A stretch of DNA of 8,738 bases, taken from the NCBI GenBank assembly GCA_934631005.1, contig CAKTXA010000050.1, forward strand, positions 1 to 8,738, given 5' to 3'. The notes under the pieces were generated by a model. It saw nothing but the letters and a program-made list of their open reading frames with translations, was not told the DNA's origin and made no database searches. Made by a program: the position numbers and the translations under genes. Origin of the DNA: an uncultured Oscillospiraceae bacterium. GTDB taxonomy: Bacteria > Bacillota > Clostridia > Oscillospirales > Oscillospiraceae. Every line of letters begins with the position of its first letter. Within the stretch, counting starts at the first letter, position 1. This document shows, in pieces, positions 1-6,316 of this stretch.

Positions 1-115
1 TTTTACTCCAGACTGTAAATGATCTCCCCGAACAAACTGTAAATAATCATACCGGGCTATACAGCCCACATCGGCCCGTTGCCGCTGGATTTGAACATCT
101 GCCGGACAACGCTTG

Positions 116-143
116 TAGGGGCGGACGACTCTGTCCGCCCGCG
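116..143 (+). repeat. Palindromic repeat, copy 1 (GTAGGGG family)
   Basis: GTAGGGGCGGAC is followed by a 6-nt loop and GTCCGCCCGC, giving a strong hairpin. It has the shared plan of the family: GTAGGGG at one end, a GC-rich inverted repeat and CCGC at the other end. The arm sequence differs from the other copies. Confidence 0.7.
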
Positions 144-201
144 GCATGACCTTGCGAATCGGGATGCACCCCGGCGAACACGCAAAACCCCCAAACTGTA
201 C

Positions 202-226
202 GTAGGGGAGGGGTTCTACCCCTCCC
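202..226 (+). repeat. Palindromic repeat, copy 2 (GTAGGGG family)
   Basis: GTAGGGGAGGGG, a TTCTA loop and CCCCTCCC form a hairpin in the same orientation as copy 1. Confidence 0.7.
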
Positions 227-281
227 GAAGGGCAATTACGAATTCGCCGATGGGTTTCGTGAAAATGCAAATGCCTACCGC

Positions 282-307
282 GCGGGAGGGGCAGAGCCTC
301 TCCCCTA
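282..307 (-). repeat. Palindromic repeat, copy 3 (GTAGGGG family, inverted)
   Basis: On the minus strand this reads GTAGGGGAGAGGC, a short loop, then GCCCCTCCCGC. It is the inverted orientation of copies 1 and 2. Confidence 0.7.
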
Positions 308-330
308 CGGCATGGCCGATGGTGCGGCGG

Positions 331-359
331 GGCGGGCCGATGTGGTCATCGGCCCCTAC
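331..359 (-). repeat. Palindromic repeat, copy 4 (GTAGGGG family, inverted)
   Basis: On the minus strand it begins GTAGGGGCCGATGA and closes with CATCGGCCCGCC. The arms are CCGATG/CATCGG, so the pairing is kept although the sequence differs from other copies. This covariation suggests the hairpin itself is what is maintained. Confidence 0.65.
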
Positions 360-410
360 AAGGCGTTTTACGAGGTCGCCGTACATTGTGCAATTTTGCG
401 ATCGCGTCCT

Positions 411-447
411 GCGCGGGAGGGGCAAGCCCCTCCCCTACATTACGACG
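411..447 (-). repeat. Palindromic repeat, copy 5 (GTAGGGG family, inverted)
   Basis: On the minus strand it reads TCGTCGTAATGTAGGGG followed by AGGGGCTTGCCCCTCCCGCGC. The leading TCGTAAYGTAGGGG also occurs in the two copies near the right end of the window, so the conserved unit is longer than the hairpin alone. Confidence 0.75.
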
Positions 448-489
448 AAATACTTACTTTTTGCTATCTCCCAAACTTGCAAAAACCAT

Positions 490-518
490 TTGCAATTTTT
501 CTCTCATTTCGGTATAAT
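490..518 (+). promoter_or_regulatory. Sigma-A-type promoter of the MATE transporter gene
   Basis: A TTGCAA -35 box (490-495) and a perfect TATAAT -10 box (513-518) are 17 bases apart, which is the optimal spacing. The surrounding 40 bases are AT-rich in a GC-rich genome. Transcription should begin near 525, giving a leader of about 145 nt before the start codon at 672. Confidence 0.8.
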
Positions 519-535
519 ATCCCCATAGCGTGTGG

Positions 536-643
536 CGTTTTTGCGTAAATCCGGCTGGCGAAAACGGCGCGCTTTTTTCGGCACAAGTTCACAGGGAGAT
601 CGCGCTGCAGGGATGCGTAAGTCCAGATTTTTCGGACTTACGC
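536..643 (+). promoter_or_regulatory. Structured leader; candidate guanidine-IV (mepA) riboswitch
   Basis: The 5' leader of the MATE gene carries several structure cues. GCGTAAATCC (543-552) is repeated as GCGTAAGTCC (615-624), so both can pair with GGACTTACGC (634-643), the first with one mismatch. GCGCG (567-571) can pair with CGCGC (601-605). The unpaired-looking stretches GGCTGGCGAAAA (553-564) and ACAGGGAG (591-598) look like conserved aptamer segments. An intrinsic terminator follows directly. The guanidine-IV class is known to sit upstream of mepA-type MATE genes in Clostridia and to act on transcription termination, so the context fits. I recall the class and its context but could not check its consensus, so the class name is inference. 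That the leader is an attenuator is much safer. Confidence 0.5.
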
Positions 644-653
644 CTATTTTTTT
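615..653 (+). terminator. Attenuator terminator in the MATE gene leader
   Basis: A perfect 10-bp stem GCGTAAGTCC/GGACTTACGC with a 9-nt loop is followed after three bases by seven T residues (647-653). It lies downstream of the promoter and only two bases before the AAGGAG ribosome binding site at 656-661. It therefore would end transcription of the leader unless an alternative structure forms. This position is typical of riboswitch expression platforms. Confidence 0.85.
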
Positions 654-671
654 GCAAGGAGACGATCCCAT

Positions 672-2078
672 ATGAACACAAACGATCAACTTTTGGGGAC
701 CGAGCGCGTCGGCGCGCTCATGCGGCGCTATGCCGTGCCCTGCATCATCTCGCTGCTGGTCGGCGCGCTGTATAACATCGTCGACCAGCTCTTCATCGCA
801 AACGCCGATTATCTCGGCTCGTTCGGAAACGCGGCCAACACCGTCGCCTTTCCGCTCACGGTCGTGGCGCTGGCGGTGGCGGTGATGATCGGCGACGGCT
901 GCTGCGCCTTTGTGAGCATCCACCTTGGCCGCGGGGAGCCGGACGCCGCCCGGCGCGGCGTTGCCAACGCCGTGGTGCTCTGCATCGCGGCGAGCGTGGT
1001 GCTCACGGCGGTGTATCTGCTGTTTGCCGACGCGATCATCCGAATGTTCGGCGGCACGGTGAACGACGAGACGTTCCGCTATGCGCAGGAGTATTTTTTC
1101 TACATCACGCTCGGCGTGCCGGTCTATATGTTCGGGCAGGCGATGAACCCCATCATCCGGGCCGACGGCAGCCCGAAATTCGCCATGGTCTGCACGCTGC
1201 TCGGCGCGGTGCTCAACATCATCCTCGACCCGATCTTTATCTTCTGCTTCCGCTGGGGCATGATGGGCGCGGCGGTGGCCACGGTCATCGGGCAGGCGGC
1301 GACGGCGGCGCTTTCGGTGTGGTATCTGCTGCATATGCGCATCGTGCGACCGCGCCGCGGCGACTGGGCGCTGCGCGGAGCGGTTTGCACGCGCATCCTG
1401 ACGCTGGGCGGGACGAGCTTTCTCTCGCAGATCAGTCTGGTCGCGGCGATGGCGGCCATCAACAACATGCTGCGCAAATACGGCGCGCTCGACCCGGTGT
1501 TCGGGCAGGCACAGTACGCGCAGATCCCGATGGCGGTCGTGGGCATCGTGATGAAGTTTTTCCAGATCGTCATCTCCGTCGTCGTCGGCATGGCGGCGGG
1601 GTGCATCCCGATCGTCGGCTACAACATGGGTGCGGAGCGGCCGCTGCGCGTGCGGGAGCTGTTCACGCGGCTGCTGATCTGCGAGGCGCTGGTGGGCGCG
1701 GCGGCGCTGGTTCTGGCCGAGTGCTTCCCGCGGCAGCTCATCGCCATCTTCGGCGCGGCGAACGAGAGCGCGTACTATACCGATTTTGCCGTCAAGGCGT
1801 TCCGCGTGTACCTGTGCATGCTGGTGCTGGCGTGCGTCAATAAGGCGTGCTTCATCTTCCTGCAGGCTGTGGGCCGGGCGCTGGCATCGAACCTCCTGTC
1901 GGTGCTGCGCGAGGTCGTGTTCGGCGTGGGCTTTGCGCTGCTGCTGCCGCGATTTTTCGGGCTGGACGGCGTGCTGTATTCCATGCCGCTGTCCGACGTC
2001 CTGACCTTCGCCGTCTCCGCCGTCCTCATCGTGCGGACCCACCGGCAGCTCAGCCCCCAGCCGCCGAAAACAGCATAA
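672..2078 (+). CDS. MATE family multidrug/cation efflux transporter (MepA-like)
   Basis: A 468-residue integral membrane protein with about twelve hydrophobic segments, the usual MATE size. MATE proteins exchange Na+ or H+ for cationic drugs and other organic cations across the cytoplasmic membrane. The N-terminus (GTERVGALMRRYAVPCI, then ALYNIVDQLFIAN) and the second-half segment with LQAVGRALASN and LREVVFGVG are typical of the MepA-like clostridial branch. The ATG at 672 is set by AAGGAG at 656-661, ten bases upstream. It is a single-gene unit: its own promoter lies at 490-518, a terminator-bearing leader precedes it, and a bidirectional terminator follows 7 bases after the stop. If the leader is a guanidine-IV riboswitch the physiological substrate may be guanidine or related cations. 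Family assignment is secure; the substrate is unknown. Confidence 0.92.
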   Translation: MNTNDQLLGTERVGALMRRYAVPCIISLLVGALYNIVDQLFIANADYLGSFGNAANTVAFPLTVVALAVAVMIGDGCCAFVSIHLGRGEPDAARRGVANAVVLCIAASVVLTAVYLLFADAIIRMFGGTVNDETFRYAQEYFFYITLGVPVYMFGQAMNPIIRADGSPKFAMVCTLLGAVLNIILDPIFIFCFRWGMMGAAVATVIGQAATAALSVWYLLHMRIVRPRRGDWALRGAVCTRILTLGGTSFLSQISLVAAMAAINNMLRKYGALDPVFGQAQYAQIPMAVVGIVMKFFQIVISVVVGMAAGCIPIVGYNMGAERPLRVRELFTRLLICEALVGAAALVLAECFPRQLIAIFGAANESAYYTDFAVKAFRVYLCMLVLACVNKACFIFLQAVGRALASNLLSVLREVVFGVGFALLLPRFFGLDGVLYSMPLSDVLTFAVSAVLIVRTHRQLSPQPPKTA

Positions 2079-2084
2079 AAAATC

Positions 2085-2120
2085 ACCCCCGGCGGAAATT
2101 TTTCCGCCGGGGGTTGTTTA
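2085..2120. terminator. Bidirectional intrinsic terminator between the MATE gene and aspS
   Basis: ACCCCCGGCGGAAA pairs with TTCCGCCGGGGGT in a 13- to 14-bp stem. On the + strand it is followed by TTGTTTATTTTTTATT, and on the minus strand by GATTTTTTATG. It therefore serves both convergent genes. Its T-rich + side runs into the aspS stop codon at 2125. Confidence 0.92.
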
Positions 2121-2124
2121 TTTT

Positions 2125-3894
2125 TTATTCTTCGTGCGCGGTGACGGCGATGTGGAGTTCGTCGAGCTGCTTCTGGGTGACCTCGCTGGGGGCGCCCATG
2201 AGGATGTCCTGCGCGTTTTTATTCATCGGGAAGGGGATGATCTCGCGGATGGAATCCTCGCCCGCCAGCAGCATGACCATGCGGTCAATGCCCGGGGCGA
2301 TGCCCGCATGGGGCGGCGCACCGTAGGTGAAGGCGTTGTACATGGCGGGGAACTTGCTCTTCACGTCATCCTCGCCGAGCCGCACGAGCTCGAACGCCTT
2401 GATCATAATTTCGGGGTCGTGGTTCCGCACCGCGCCGGAGGACAGCTCCACGCCGTTGCAGACGAGGTCGTACTGGTCGGCTGTGATGGTGAGCGGGTCG
2501 ATCTCGCCGCGCTCAGCCTTCAGCAGTACCTCCAGCCCGCCTGCGGGCATGGAGAACGGGTTGTGGCAGAATTCCAGCTCGCCGGACTCGTCGCCGATCT
2601 CATACATCGGGAAGTCCACGATCCAGCAGAATTCGTAGCGCTCCTTGTCCATATGCCCCGGCACGTTCGCGCCGAAGATCTTGATGAGCACGCCGGTGAG
2701 CTTTGTGGCGGACGCGCCCGCGGCCAGCACCACGAGGGTGTTGGGCTTGAGATCCAGCCGCTTTACCAGCTCGTCCCTGCAACCCTGCACGAACTTCGCA
2801 ACGCCGCCGGCCAGCTCGCCGGCTTCGTCCAGCTTGAACCAGTAGCCCTTCGTGCCCGCCTGCACCTCGCAGTCGGTGAGCAGCTTTTCAATCTGCTTGC
2901 GCGTGAGCGCACAGTCGGAGATGGGCACGGCCTTGACCGTCTGGCCGCGGAACGGCTCAAACTCGGACTCCGTGAACAGGTCGGAGACGTTTTTGCTCGT
3001 CAGGTCGATGCGCAGGTCCGGCTTGTCGGAGCCGTAGATGTCCAGCGCGTCGTTATACGCGATGCGGCGGAACGGCGGCTGGGAGGCGATGCTGTACTTG
3101 CCGTATTTGGCAAAGATCGGCGGCAGCACGTCCTCGATGACGGCAAAGACGTCGTCCTGCGTGGCAAAGGACATCTCCATATCCAGCTGATAGAACTCGC
3201 CGGGGGAGCGGTCGCCGCGGGCGTCCTCATCGCGGAAGCACGGGGCGATCTGGAAATAGCGGTCAAAGCCGGAGGTCATCAGCAGCTGCTTGAACTGCTG
3301 CGGCGCCTGCGGCAGGGCGTAGAACTTGCCGGGATGCTTGCGCGCCGGGACGAGATAGTCGCGCGCACCCTCGGGGCTGGAGGCCGTGAGGATGGGCGTG
3401 GTGATCTCGAGGAAGTCGTGCTCCATCATCGCCTTGCGGATGGCGGCCACGACGTTGCAGCGCAGGATGATGTTGTTCTTGACGGCGGGGTTGCGCAGGT
3501 CGAGATAGCGGTATTTGAGGCGCTGGGTCTCGTCGGCGTCGCGGCTGCGGTTGATCTCAAACGGCAGCTCGTTGTGGATGCACTTGCCGAGCACCACGAT
3601 CTTTTCGGGCACGACCTCGATCTCGCCCGTGGCGAGCTTGGGGTTTTTGCTGGCGCGCTCGCGCACCGTGCCGGTGACCTGGATGGTGGATTCCTTATTG
3701 AGGGACTTGACGATGTTCATCATGTCCTCGGTCTCCACCACGATTTGCGTGGTGCCGTAGAAGTCGCGCAGGACGACAAAGGCAAAGTTGCTGCCGACCA
3801 CGCGCACATTTTCCATCCAGCCGCAGAGCGTGACGGACTTTCCGGCGTCGGCAAGGCGCAGCGCGCCGCAGGTATGGGTTCTCGATTGGGTCAT
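2125..3894 (-). CDS. aspS: Aspartate--tRNA ligase
   Basis: A 589-residue class IIb synthetase that charges tRNA-Asp in the cytoplasm. Domains in order are an N-terminal OB-fold that binds the anticodon (about 1-105), the catalytic core start with TPILTASSPEGARDYLVPAR (166-185), motif 2 with FRDEDARGDRSPGEFYQLDMEM (its ends at 220 and 241), the bacterial GAD insertion (about 290-420) and motif 3 with GIAPGIDRMVMLLAG (531-545). The start at 3894 follows AAGGAG (3902-3907) by 7 bases and lies 2 bases after the hisS stop, so the two genes are translationally close and cotranscribed. Motif 2 with RSPGEFYQLD and the PMNKNAQDILMGAPS tail resemble the subtype known from alphaproteobacteria rather than the E. 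coli form (RQPEFTQID). The OB-fold lacks the common RDHGGL motif. Identity is certain; whether it also charges tRNA-Asn is open. Confidence 0.97.
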   Translation of the reverse strand: MTQSRTHTCGALRLADAGKSVTLCGWMENVRVVGSNFAFVVLRDFYGTTQIVVETEDMMNIVKSLNKESTIQVTGTVRERASKNPKLATGEIEVVPEKIVVLGKCIHNELPFEINRSRDADETQRLKYRYLDLRNPAVKNNIILRCNVVAAIRKAMMEHDFLEITTPILTASSPEGARDYLVPARKHPGKFYALPQAPQQFKQLLMTSGFDRYFQIAPCFRDEDARGDRSPGEFYQLDMEMSFATQDDVFAVIEDVLPPIFAKYGKYSIASQPPFRRIAYNDALDIYGSDKPDLRIDLTSKNVSDLFTESEFEPFRGQTVKAVPISDCALTRKQIEKLLTDCEVQAGTKGYWFKLDEAGELAGGVAKFVQGCRDELVKRLDLKPNTLVVLAAGASATKLTGVLIKIFGANVPGHMDKERYEFCWIVDFPMYEIGDESGELEFCHNPFSMPAGGLEVLLKAERGEIDPLTITADQYDLVCNGVELSSGAVRNHDPEIMIKAFELVRLGEDDVKSKFPAMYNAFTYGAPPHAGIAPGIDRMVMLLAGEDSIREIIPFPMNKNAQDILMGAPSEVTQKQLDELHIAVTAHEE

Positions 3895-3896
3895 AT

Positions 3897-5270
3897 TCAG
3901 TCTCCTTCTTTCTGCTGTTCGATGATGATGGGCGGCTGCGCGCGGCAGCCGAGTTTTTCGTGGATAAGCTCCGGCAGCGCCGGGAGGGCGACGGAGGTCT
4001 GCTCGCCGCTGGCCAGCTCCTTGACGGATGCCGTGCCGGCGGCCAGCTCGTCCTCGCCGAGGAACACGACGTAGGGGATGTGCAGCTTGTCGGCGTATTG
4101 GATCTTGGCCTTGAACTTTTTCTGCTCGCAGTACAGCTGCGTGCGCACGCCGGCGGCGCGCAGGGCTGTGGCGAGCTGCGCGGCGGCGGTGAGATCGTCG
4201 GTCATCGGCAGGATCAGCACGTCCGCGGGGCTGCCCGCGGCGGCGGGGTTCAGAAGATCCTGCTCACCCAGCACATAGAACAGCCGCGTCAGGCCGATGG
4301 AGATGCCCACGCCCGGCAGCTTCCGGCTGGTGTAATACTCCGCCAGATCGTCATACCGCCCGCCCGAGCAGACCGAGCCGATCTCGGGATGGTCCAGAAG
4401 CGTGGTCTCATACACCGTGCCGGTGTAGTAGTCCAGCCCGCGGGCGATGGTGAGGTCCACGGCGAAATTCTCCTCCGGCACGCCGAAGGCGGCGAGGTAT
4501 TTCGTGACCGTCTGCAGCTCCGACAGACCGAGGTCGAACGTCTCATTCTTCCCGCGGTAGCCCTCCAGCGCGGCCAGCACCTCGGCATTCGTGCCGCGAA
4601 TGGCAATAAAGCGGAGAATTTCAGCGGCGTCCTCGCCGGACACGCCGCAGTCGTCCATCAGGCAGGCGCGGACTTTGTCGGGGCCGATCTTGTCGAGCTT
4701 GTCCACAGTGCGCATGATGTTGCCCGACTGCCCGCTGAGGCCCAGCATGGCGTAGAAGCCGTTGAGAATTTTGCGGTTATTCACGCGAATTTGGAAGCGG
4801 CGCAGGCCGAGCTGCGAAAAGACGCGGTAGATGATCGCGGGGACCTCGGCCTCATTCGCGATGTCGAGCTTGCCGTCGCCGATGACGTCGATGTCGGCCT
4901 GATAGAACTCGCGGAAGCGGCCGCGCTGCGCGCGCTCGCCGCGGTAGACCTTGTCGATCTGGTAGCGACGGAAGGGGAACGTCAGCTCCGACTCATGCAG
5001 CGCCACGTATTTTGCCAGCGGGACGGTGAGGTCAAAGCGGAGGGCGAGGTCGCTGTCGCCCTTCTGGAAGCGATAAATTTGCTTTTCCGTCTCGCCGCCG
5101 CCCTTGGCGAGCAGCACGTCGGCGGCCTCGATGGCGGGCGTGTCGAGCGGGGTAAAGCCGTACAGGCTGTACGTCCTGCGCAAAACCTCCATGATCGCCT
5201 CCATCTGCAGCTGCGCCCCCGGCAGCAGCTCCATAAACCCGGAGAGCGTGTGCGGTCTGATCTGTGCCAT
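3897..5270 (-). CDS. hisS: Histidine--tRNA ligase
   Basis: A 457-residue class IIa synthetase that charges tRNA-His. Visible motifs are RFDLTVPLAKYVA (78-90), motif 2 with YRGERAQRGRFREFYQADID (109-128), the histidine-binding RGLDYYTGTVYE (277-288), CSGGRYDDLAEYY (301-313) and motif 3 with GVGISIGLTRL (320-330). A C-terminal anticodon-binding domain (about 347-440) follows. Motif 2 with GRFREFYQ is the form seen in Bacteroidetes- and eukaryote-like HisRS rather than the YRQFHQ of Bacillus. I chose ATG 5270: the AAAGGA site at 5281-5286 lies 10 bases away, whereas the in-frame TTG at 5276 would have a spacing of only 4. The gene is followed after 2 bases by aspS and is preceded by a T-box leader with a repeat element in between. 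Confidence 0.96.
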   Translation of the reverse strand: MAQIRPHTLSGFMELLPGAQLQMEAIMEVLRRTYSLYGFTPLDTPAIEAADVLLAKGGGETEKQIYRFQKGDSDLALRFDLTVPLAKYVALHESELTFPFRRYQIDKVYRGERAQRGRFREFYQADIDVIGDGKLDIANEAEVPAIIYRVFSQLGLRRFQIRVNNRKILNGFYAMLGLSGQSGNIMRTVDKLDKIGPDKVRACLMDDCGVSGEDAAEILRFIAIRGTNAEVLAALEGYRGKNETFDLGLSELQTVTKYLAAFGVPEENFAVDLTIARGLDYYTGTVYETTLLDHPEIGSVCSGGRYDDLAEYYTSRKLPGVGISIGLTRLFYVLGEQDLLNPAAAGSPADVLILPMTDDLTAAAQLATALRAAGVRTQLYCEQKKFKAKIQYADKLHIPYVVFLGEDELAAGTASVKELASGEQTSVALPALPELIHEKLGCRAQPPIIIEQQKEGD

Positions 5271-5316
5271 GTTCAAAGGTTCCTTTCGTATAAAAAATAA
5301 AAGGTGTAATTACGTC

Positions 5317-5346
5317 GTGAAGTAAAAGTGAATAGTGAAAAGTGAA
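5317..5346 (-). repeat. Short tandem repeat of TTCAC units in the hisS leader
   Basis: On the minus strand TTCAC recurs four times, at 5342-5346, 5335-5339, 5328-5332 and 5317-5321, spaced 7, 7 and 11 bases apart, with T/A-rich fillers. It lies in the transcribed leader, 47 bases before hisS. I see no function. Confidence 0.5.
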
Positions 5347-5363
5347 GAAGTTAGCACACGCTG

Positions 5364-5586
5364 CCGAATCCCCGACGCAGCGGCGATACGCAGGCACCCC
5401 ATACCTTCTCCTCGGGGAAGGTGCCCCCGAAGGGGGCAGATGAGGGCCGGGGAGCACTTATGGATAGCTTAGCATGCTCCGCAAAACGCAACTGCTCCCC
5501 TGCCCTCATCAGTCGCCTGCGGCGACAGCTTCCCCCAGGGGAAGCTATGGGGTGCAGTCCGCCTCGCTCCTGCGTTGGGGATTCGG
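5364..5586. mobile_element. Fold-back MITE-like element, copy A, between T-box and hisS
   Basis: The core is bounded by perfect 10-bp inverted repeats GCACCCCATA (5394-5403) and TATGGGGTGC (5546-5555). Inside, GATGAGGG plus GGGGAGCA (5439-5456) is mirrored by TGCTCCCC plus CCCTCATC (5493-5510), and there are two short hairpins, GCCCCC/GGGGGC (5423-5437) and AGCTTCCCC/GGGGAAGCT (5528-5547). Outside the core, GCCGAATCCCC-ACGCAG (from 5364) is matched in inverted form near 5567-5586, so the whole unit may span about 220 bp. There is no transposase gene, so it would be non-autonomous. A related copy lies inverted at 8301-8524. Boundaries are my estimate and I see no clear target-site duplication. 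Confidence 0.7.
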
Positions 5587-5602
5587 CGGTGCAAACCCGC
5601 GG

Positions 5603-5641
5603 AAAAAAAGATACTCTCATCCCATATCCATGGGACGAGAG
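5603..5641 (-). terminator. T-box terminator hairpin of the hisS-aspS leader
   Basis: On the minus strand CTCTCGTCCCAT (5641-5630) pairs with ATGGGATGAGAG (5625-5614), 12 bp with one G-U pair and a GGAT loop. TATC and seven T residues (5609-5603) follow. TCCCA of its 5' arm can instead pair with TGGG just before the T-box sequence, which forms the competing antiterminator. Confidence 0.93.
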
Positions 5642-5852
5642 CATGCTCTGCTTCGTGGTGCCACCCAGGTTCGGAGGAGGCTTCCTCCCTTGTGGGCCGC
5701 GGCTTTCGGGGCGGCTTCCGGCGATTTCGGCGCGGGGCGCCTTATACGCGCGCTCGGCGGATGTCCTTCGCGCCTGCTGCCGCAGGGAGCTTTCAGCAAA
5801 CGCTCCCCTCTCTGCCCGGCTTTCGGCGGTACTGCTTCCGCGTCACAGCGAT
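5603..5852 (-). promoter_or_regulatory. T-box riboswitch controlling hisS-aspS (Asp specifier GAC)
   Basis: This leader RNA senses uncharged tRNA and prevents termination upstream of the synthetase genes. On the minus strand the basal stem CGC/GCG is followed by a kink-turn-like UGA/GA pair. Then comes helix GCGGA (5841-5837) with TCCGC (5761-5757), and a specifier loop with AGTA (5833-5830) opposite GAA (5769-5767). The distal Stem I carries CAGAGAGG and TTTGCTGAAAGC-type segments, typical of T-boxes. The specifier loop reads GAC (5765-5763) followed by the usual A (5762), then the closing helix, so tRNA-Asp is the expected ligand. CAT (His) overlaps it at 5763-5761. The T-box core TGGCACC lies at 5663-5657 and the terminator at 5641-5603. 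It begins just after the MgsA-like stop codon, so transcripts may come from the minD promoter or from a weak site inside that gene. Confidence 0.93.
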
Positions 5853-5860
5853 GAAATTGT

Positions 5861-6277
5861 TCAGCGCAGCCCCCGGTTCTGCCGGTTGACCATACGCCAG
5901 TCAAGGTCGCCGCGCTGCAGGCCCAGGATCAGCATTTCGGCCGAGGCCAGATTCGTTGCGCACGGGACGTTATAGGTGTCGCACAGATGGAGCGTGCGGA
6001 TCAGGCGCTGATCCTCCCACGGGTCGGTGTCGTTGGGGTCGGAGAACATCAGCACCAGGTCGATCTCGTTATAGGCGATGCGGGCGTCGATCTGCTGGTG
6101 GCCGCCCTGATTTTTGGACAGGAACAGCGACACCGGCAGCCCCGTTGCCTCGGAGACCAGCCGCCCGGTCGCCGCCGTGGCGGAGAGACTGTGCTTGGAA
6201 AGAACGCTTTTATAGGCGGTGCAGAACTGGACCATCAGCTCTTTTTTCTTATCATGTGCCATCAGGGTGATATTCAT
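5861..6277 (-). CDS. mgsA: Methylglyoxal synthase-like protein with altered active site
   Basis: A 138-residue protein aligning along its length with methylglyoxal synthase, which converts dihydroxyacetone phosphate to methylglyoxal. Family segments are AHDKKKELMVQFC (7-19), LSATAATGRLVSEATGLPV (31-49), GGHQQIDARIAYNEIDLVL (58-76), FSDP (78-81) and CATNLASAEMLI (106-117). The active site departs from the family. The catalytic Asp of GGDQQ (Asp71 in E. coli) is His60, the His of PHDPD (His98) is Trp87, and the position of Asp101 is Gln90 in a simple alignment. An Asp (D64) appears one helical turn after His60. Part of the phosphate-binding loop is kept (T34, T37, S54) but G66 of E. coli is K55. 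The ATG at 6277 has AGGAG 7 bases upstream; the in-frame TTG at 6283 would leave only 1. It lies 39 bases after minD. The fold assignment is strong; activity is doubtful. Confidence 0.85.
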   Translation of the reverse strand: MNITLMAHDKKKELMVQFCTAYKSVLSKHSLSATAATGRLVSEATGLPVSLFLSKNQGGHQQIDARIAYNEIDLVLMFSDPNDTDPWEDQRLIRTLHLCDTYNVPCATNLASAEMLILGLQRGDLDWRMVNRQNRGLR

Positions 6278-6316
6278 AAGCAAGCTCCTTTCCTTGGTAG
6301 ATGCAATATAGAATGA

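Larger units (their letters stand above)
1..488. other. Repeat-rich intergenic region without a supported gene
   Basis: No reading frame here has a ribosome binding site, recognisable protein or sustained third-position G/C bias. The region holds five copies of a palindromic repeat, listed separately, and near the left edge two imperfect direct repeats of ACTGTAAAT (11-20 and 37-45 approximately) and a small GGGCT/AGCCC hairpin (54-67). The last 40 bases become AT-rich and lead into the promoter at 490. Confidence 0.7.

Noticed and set aside
116..447. CRISPR-like array from the regularly recurring repeats
   Set aside because: The repeats alternate in orientation, differ in sequence, have irregular spacing and there are no cas genes.
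79..528. 149-codon + strand frame in the left intergenic region
   Set aside because: It runs through palindromic repeats and the promoter, has no ribosome binding site and resembles no protein.
536..643. ZTP (pfl) riboswitch upstream of the MATE gene
   Set aside because: CTGGCG and ACAGGGAG resemble the ZTP 5' domain, but the conserved CCGCCTGGGC 3' element is missing and a MATE gene is not the usual target.
504..2042. A 512-codon minus-strand frame over the MATE gene
   Set aside because: Low-complexity H/R/D/A-rich translation without a ribosome binding site, opposite a clear membrane transporter.
2134..4074. A 646-codon open frame on the + strand opposite aspS
   Set aside because: It is the antisense shadow of aspS and the end of hisS, caused by high GC; its residue make-up (H, R, A, E rich) matches no protein family and aspS is unmistakable. 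The 3960-5300 frame opposite hisS is the same.
5277..5320. A separate promoter for hisS in the AT-rich stretch before its start
   Set aside because: TATACG is present but no -35 box stands at a suitable distance; the T-box readthrough transcript suffices.
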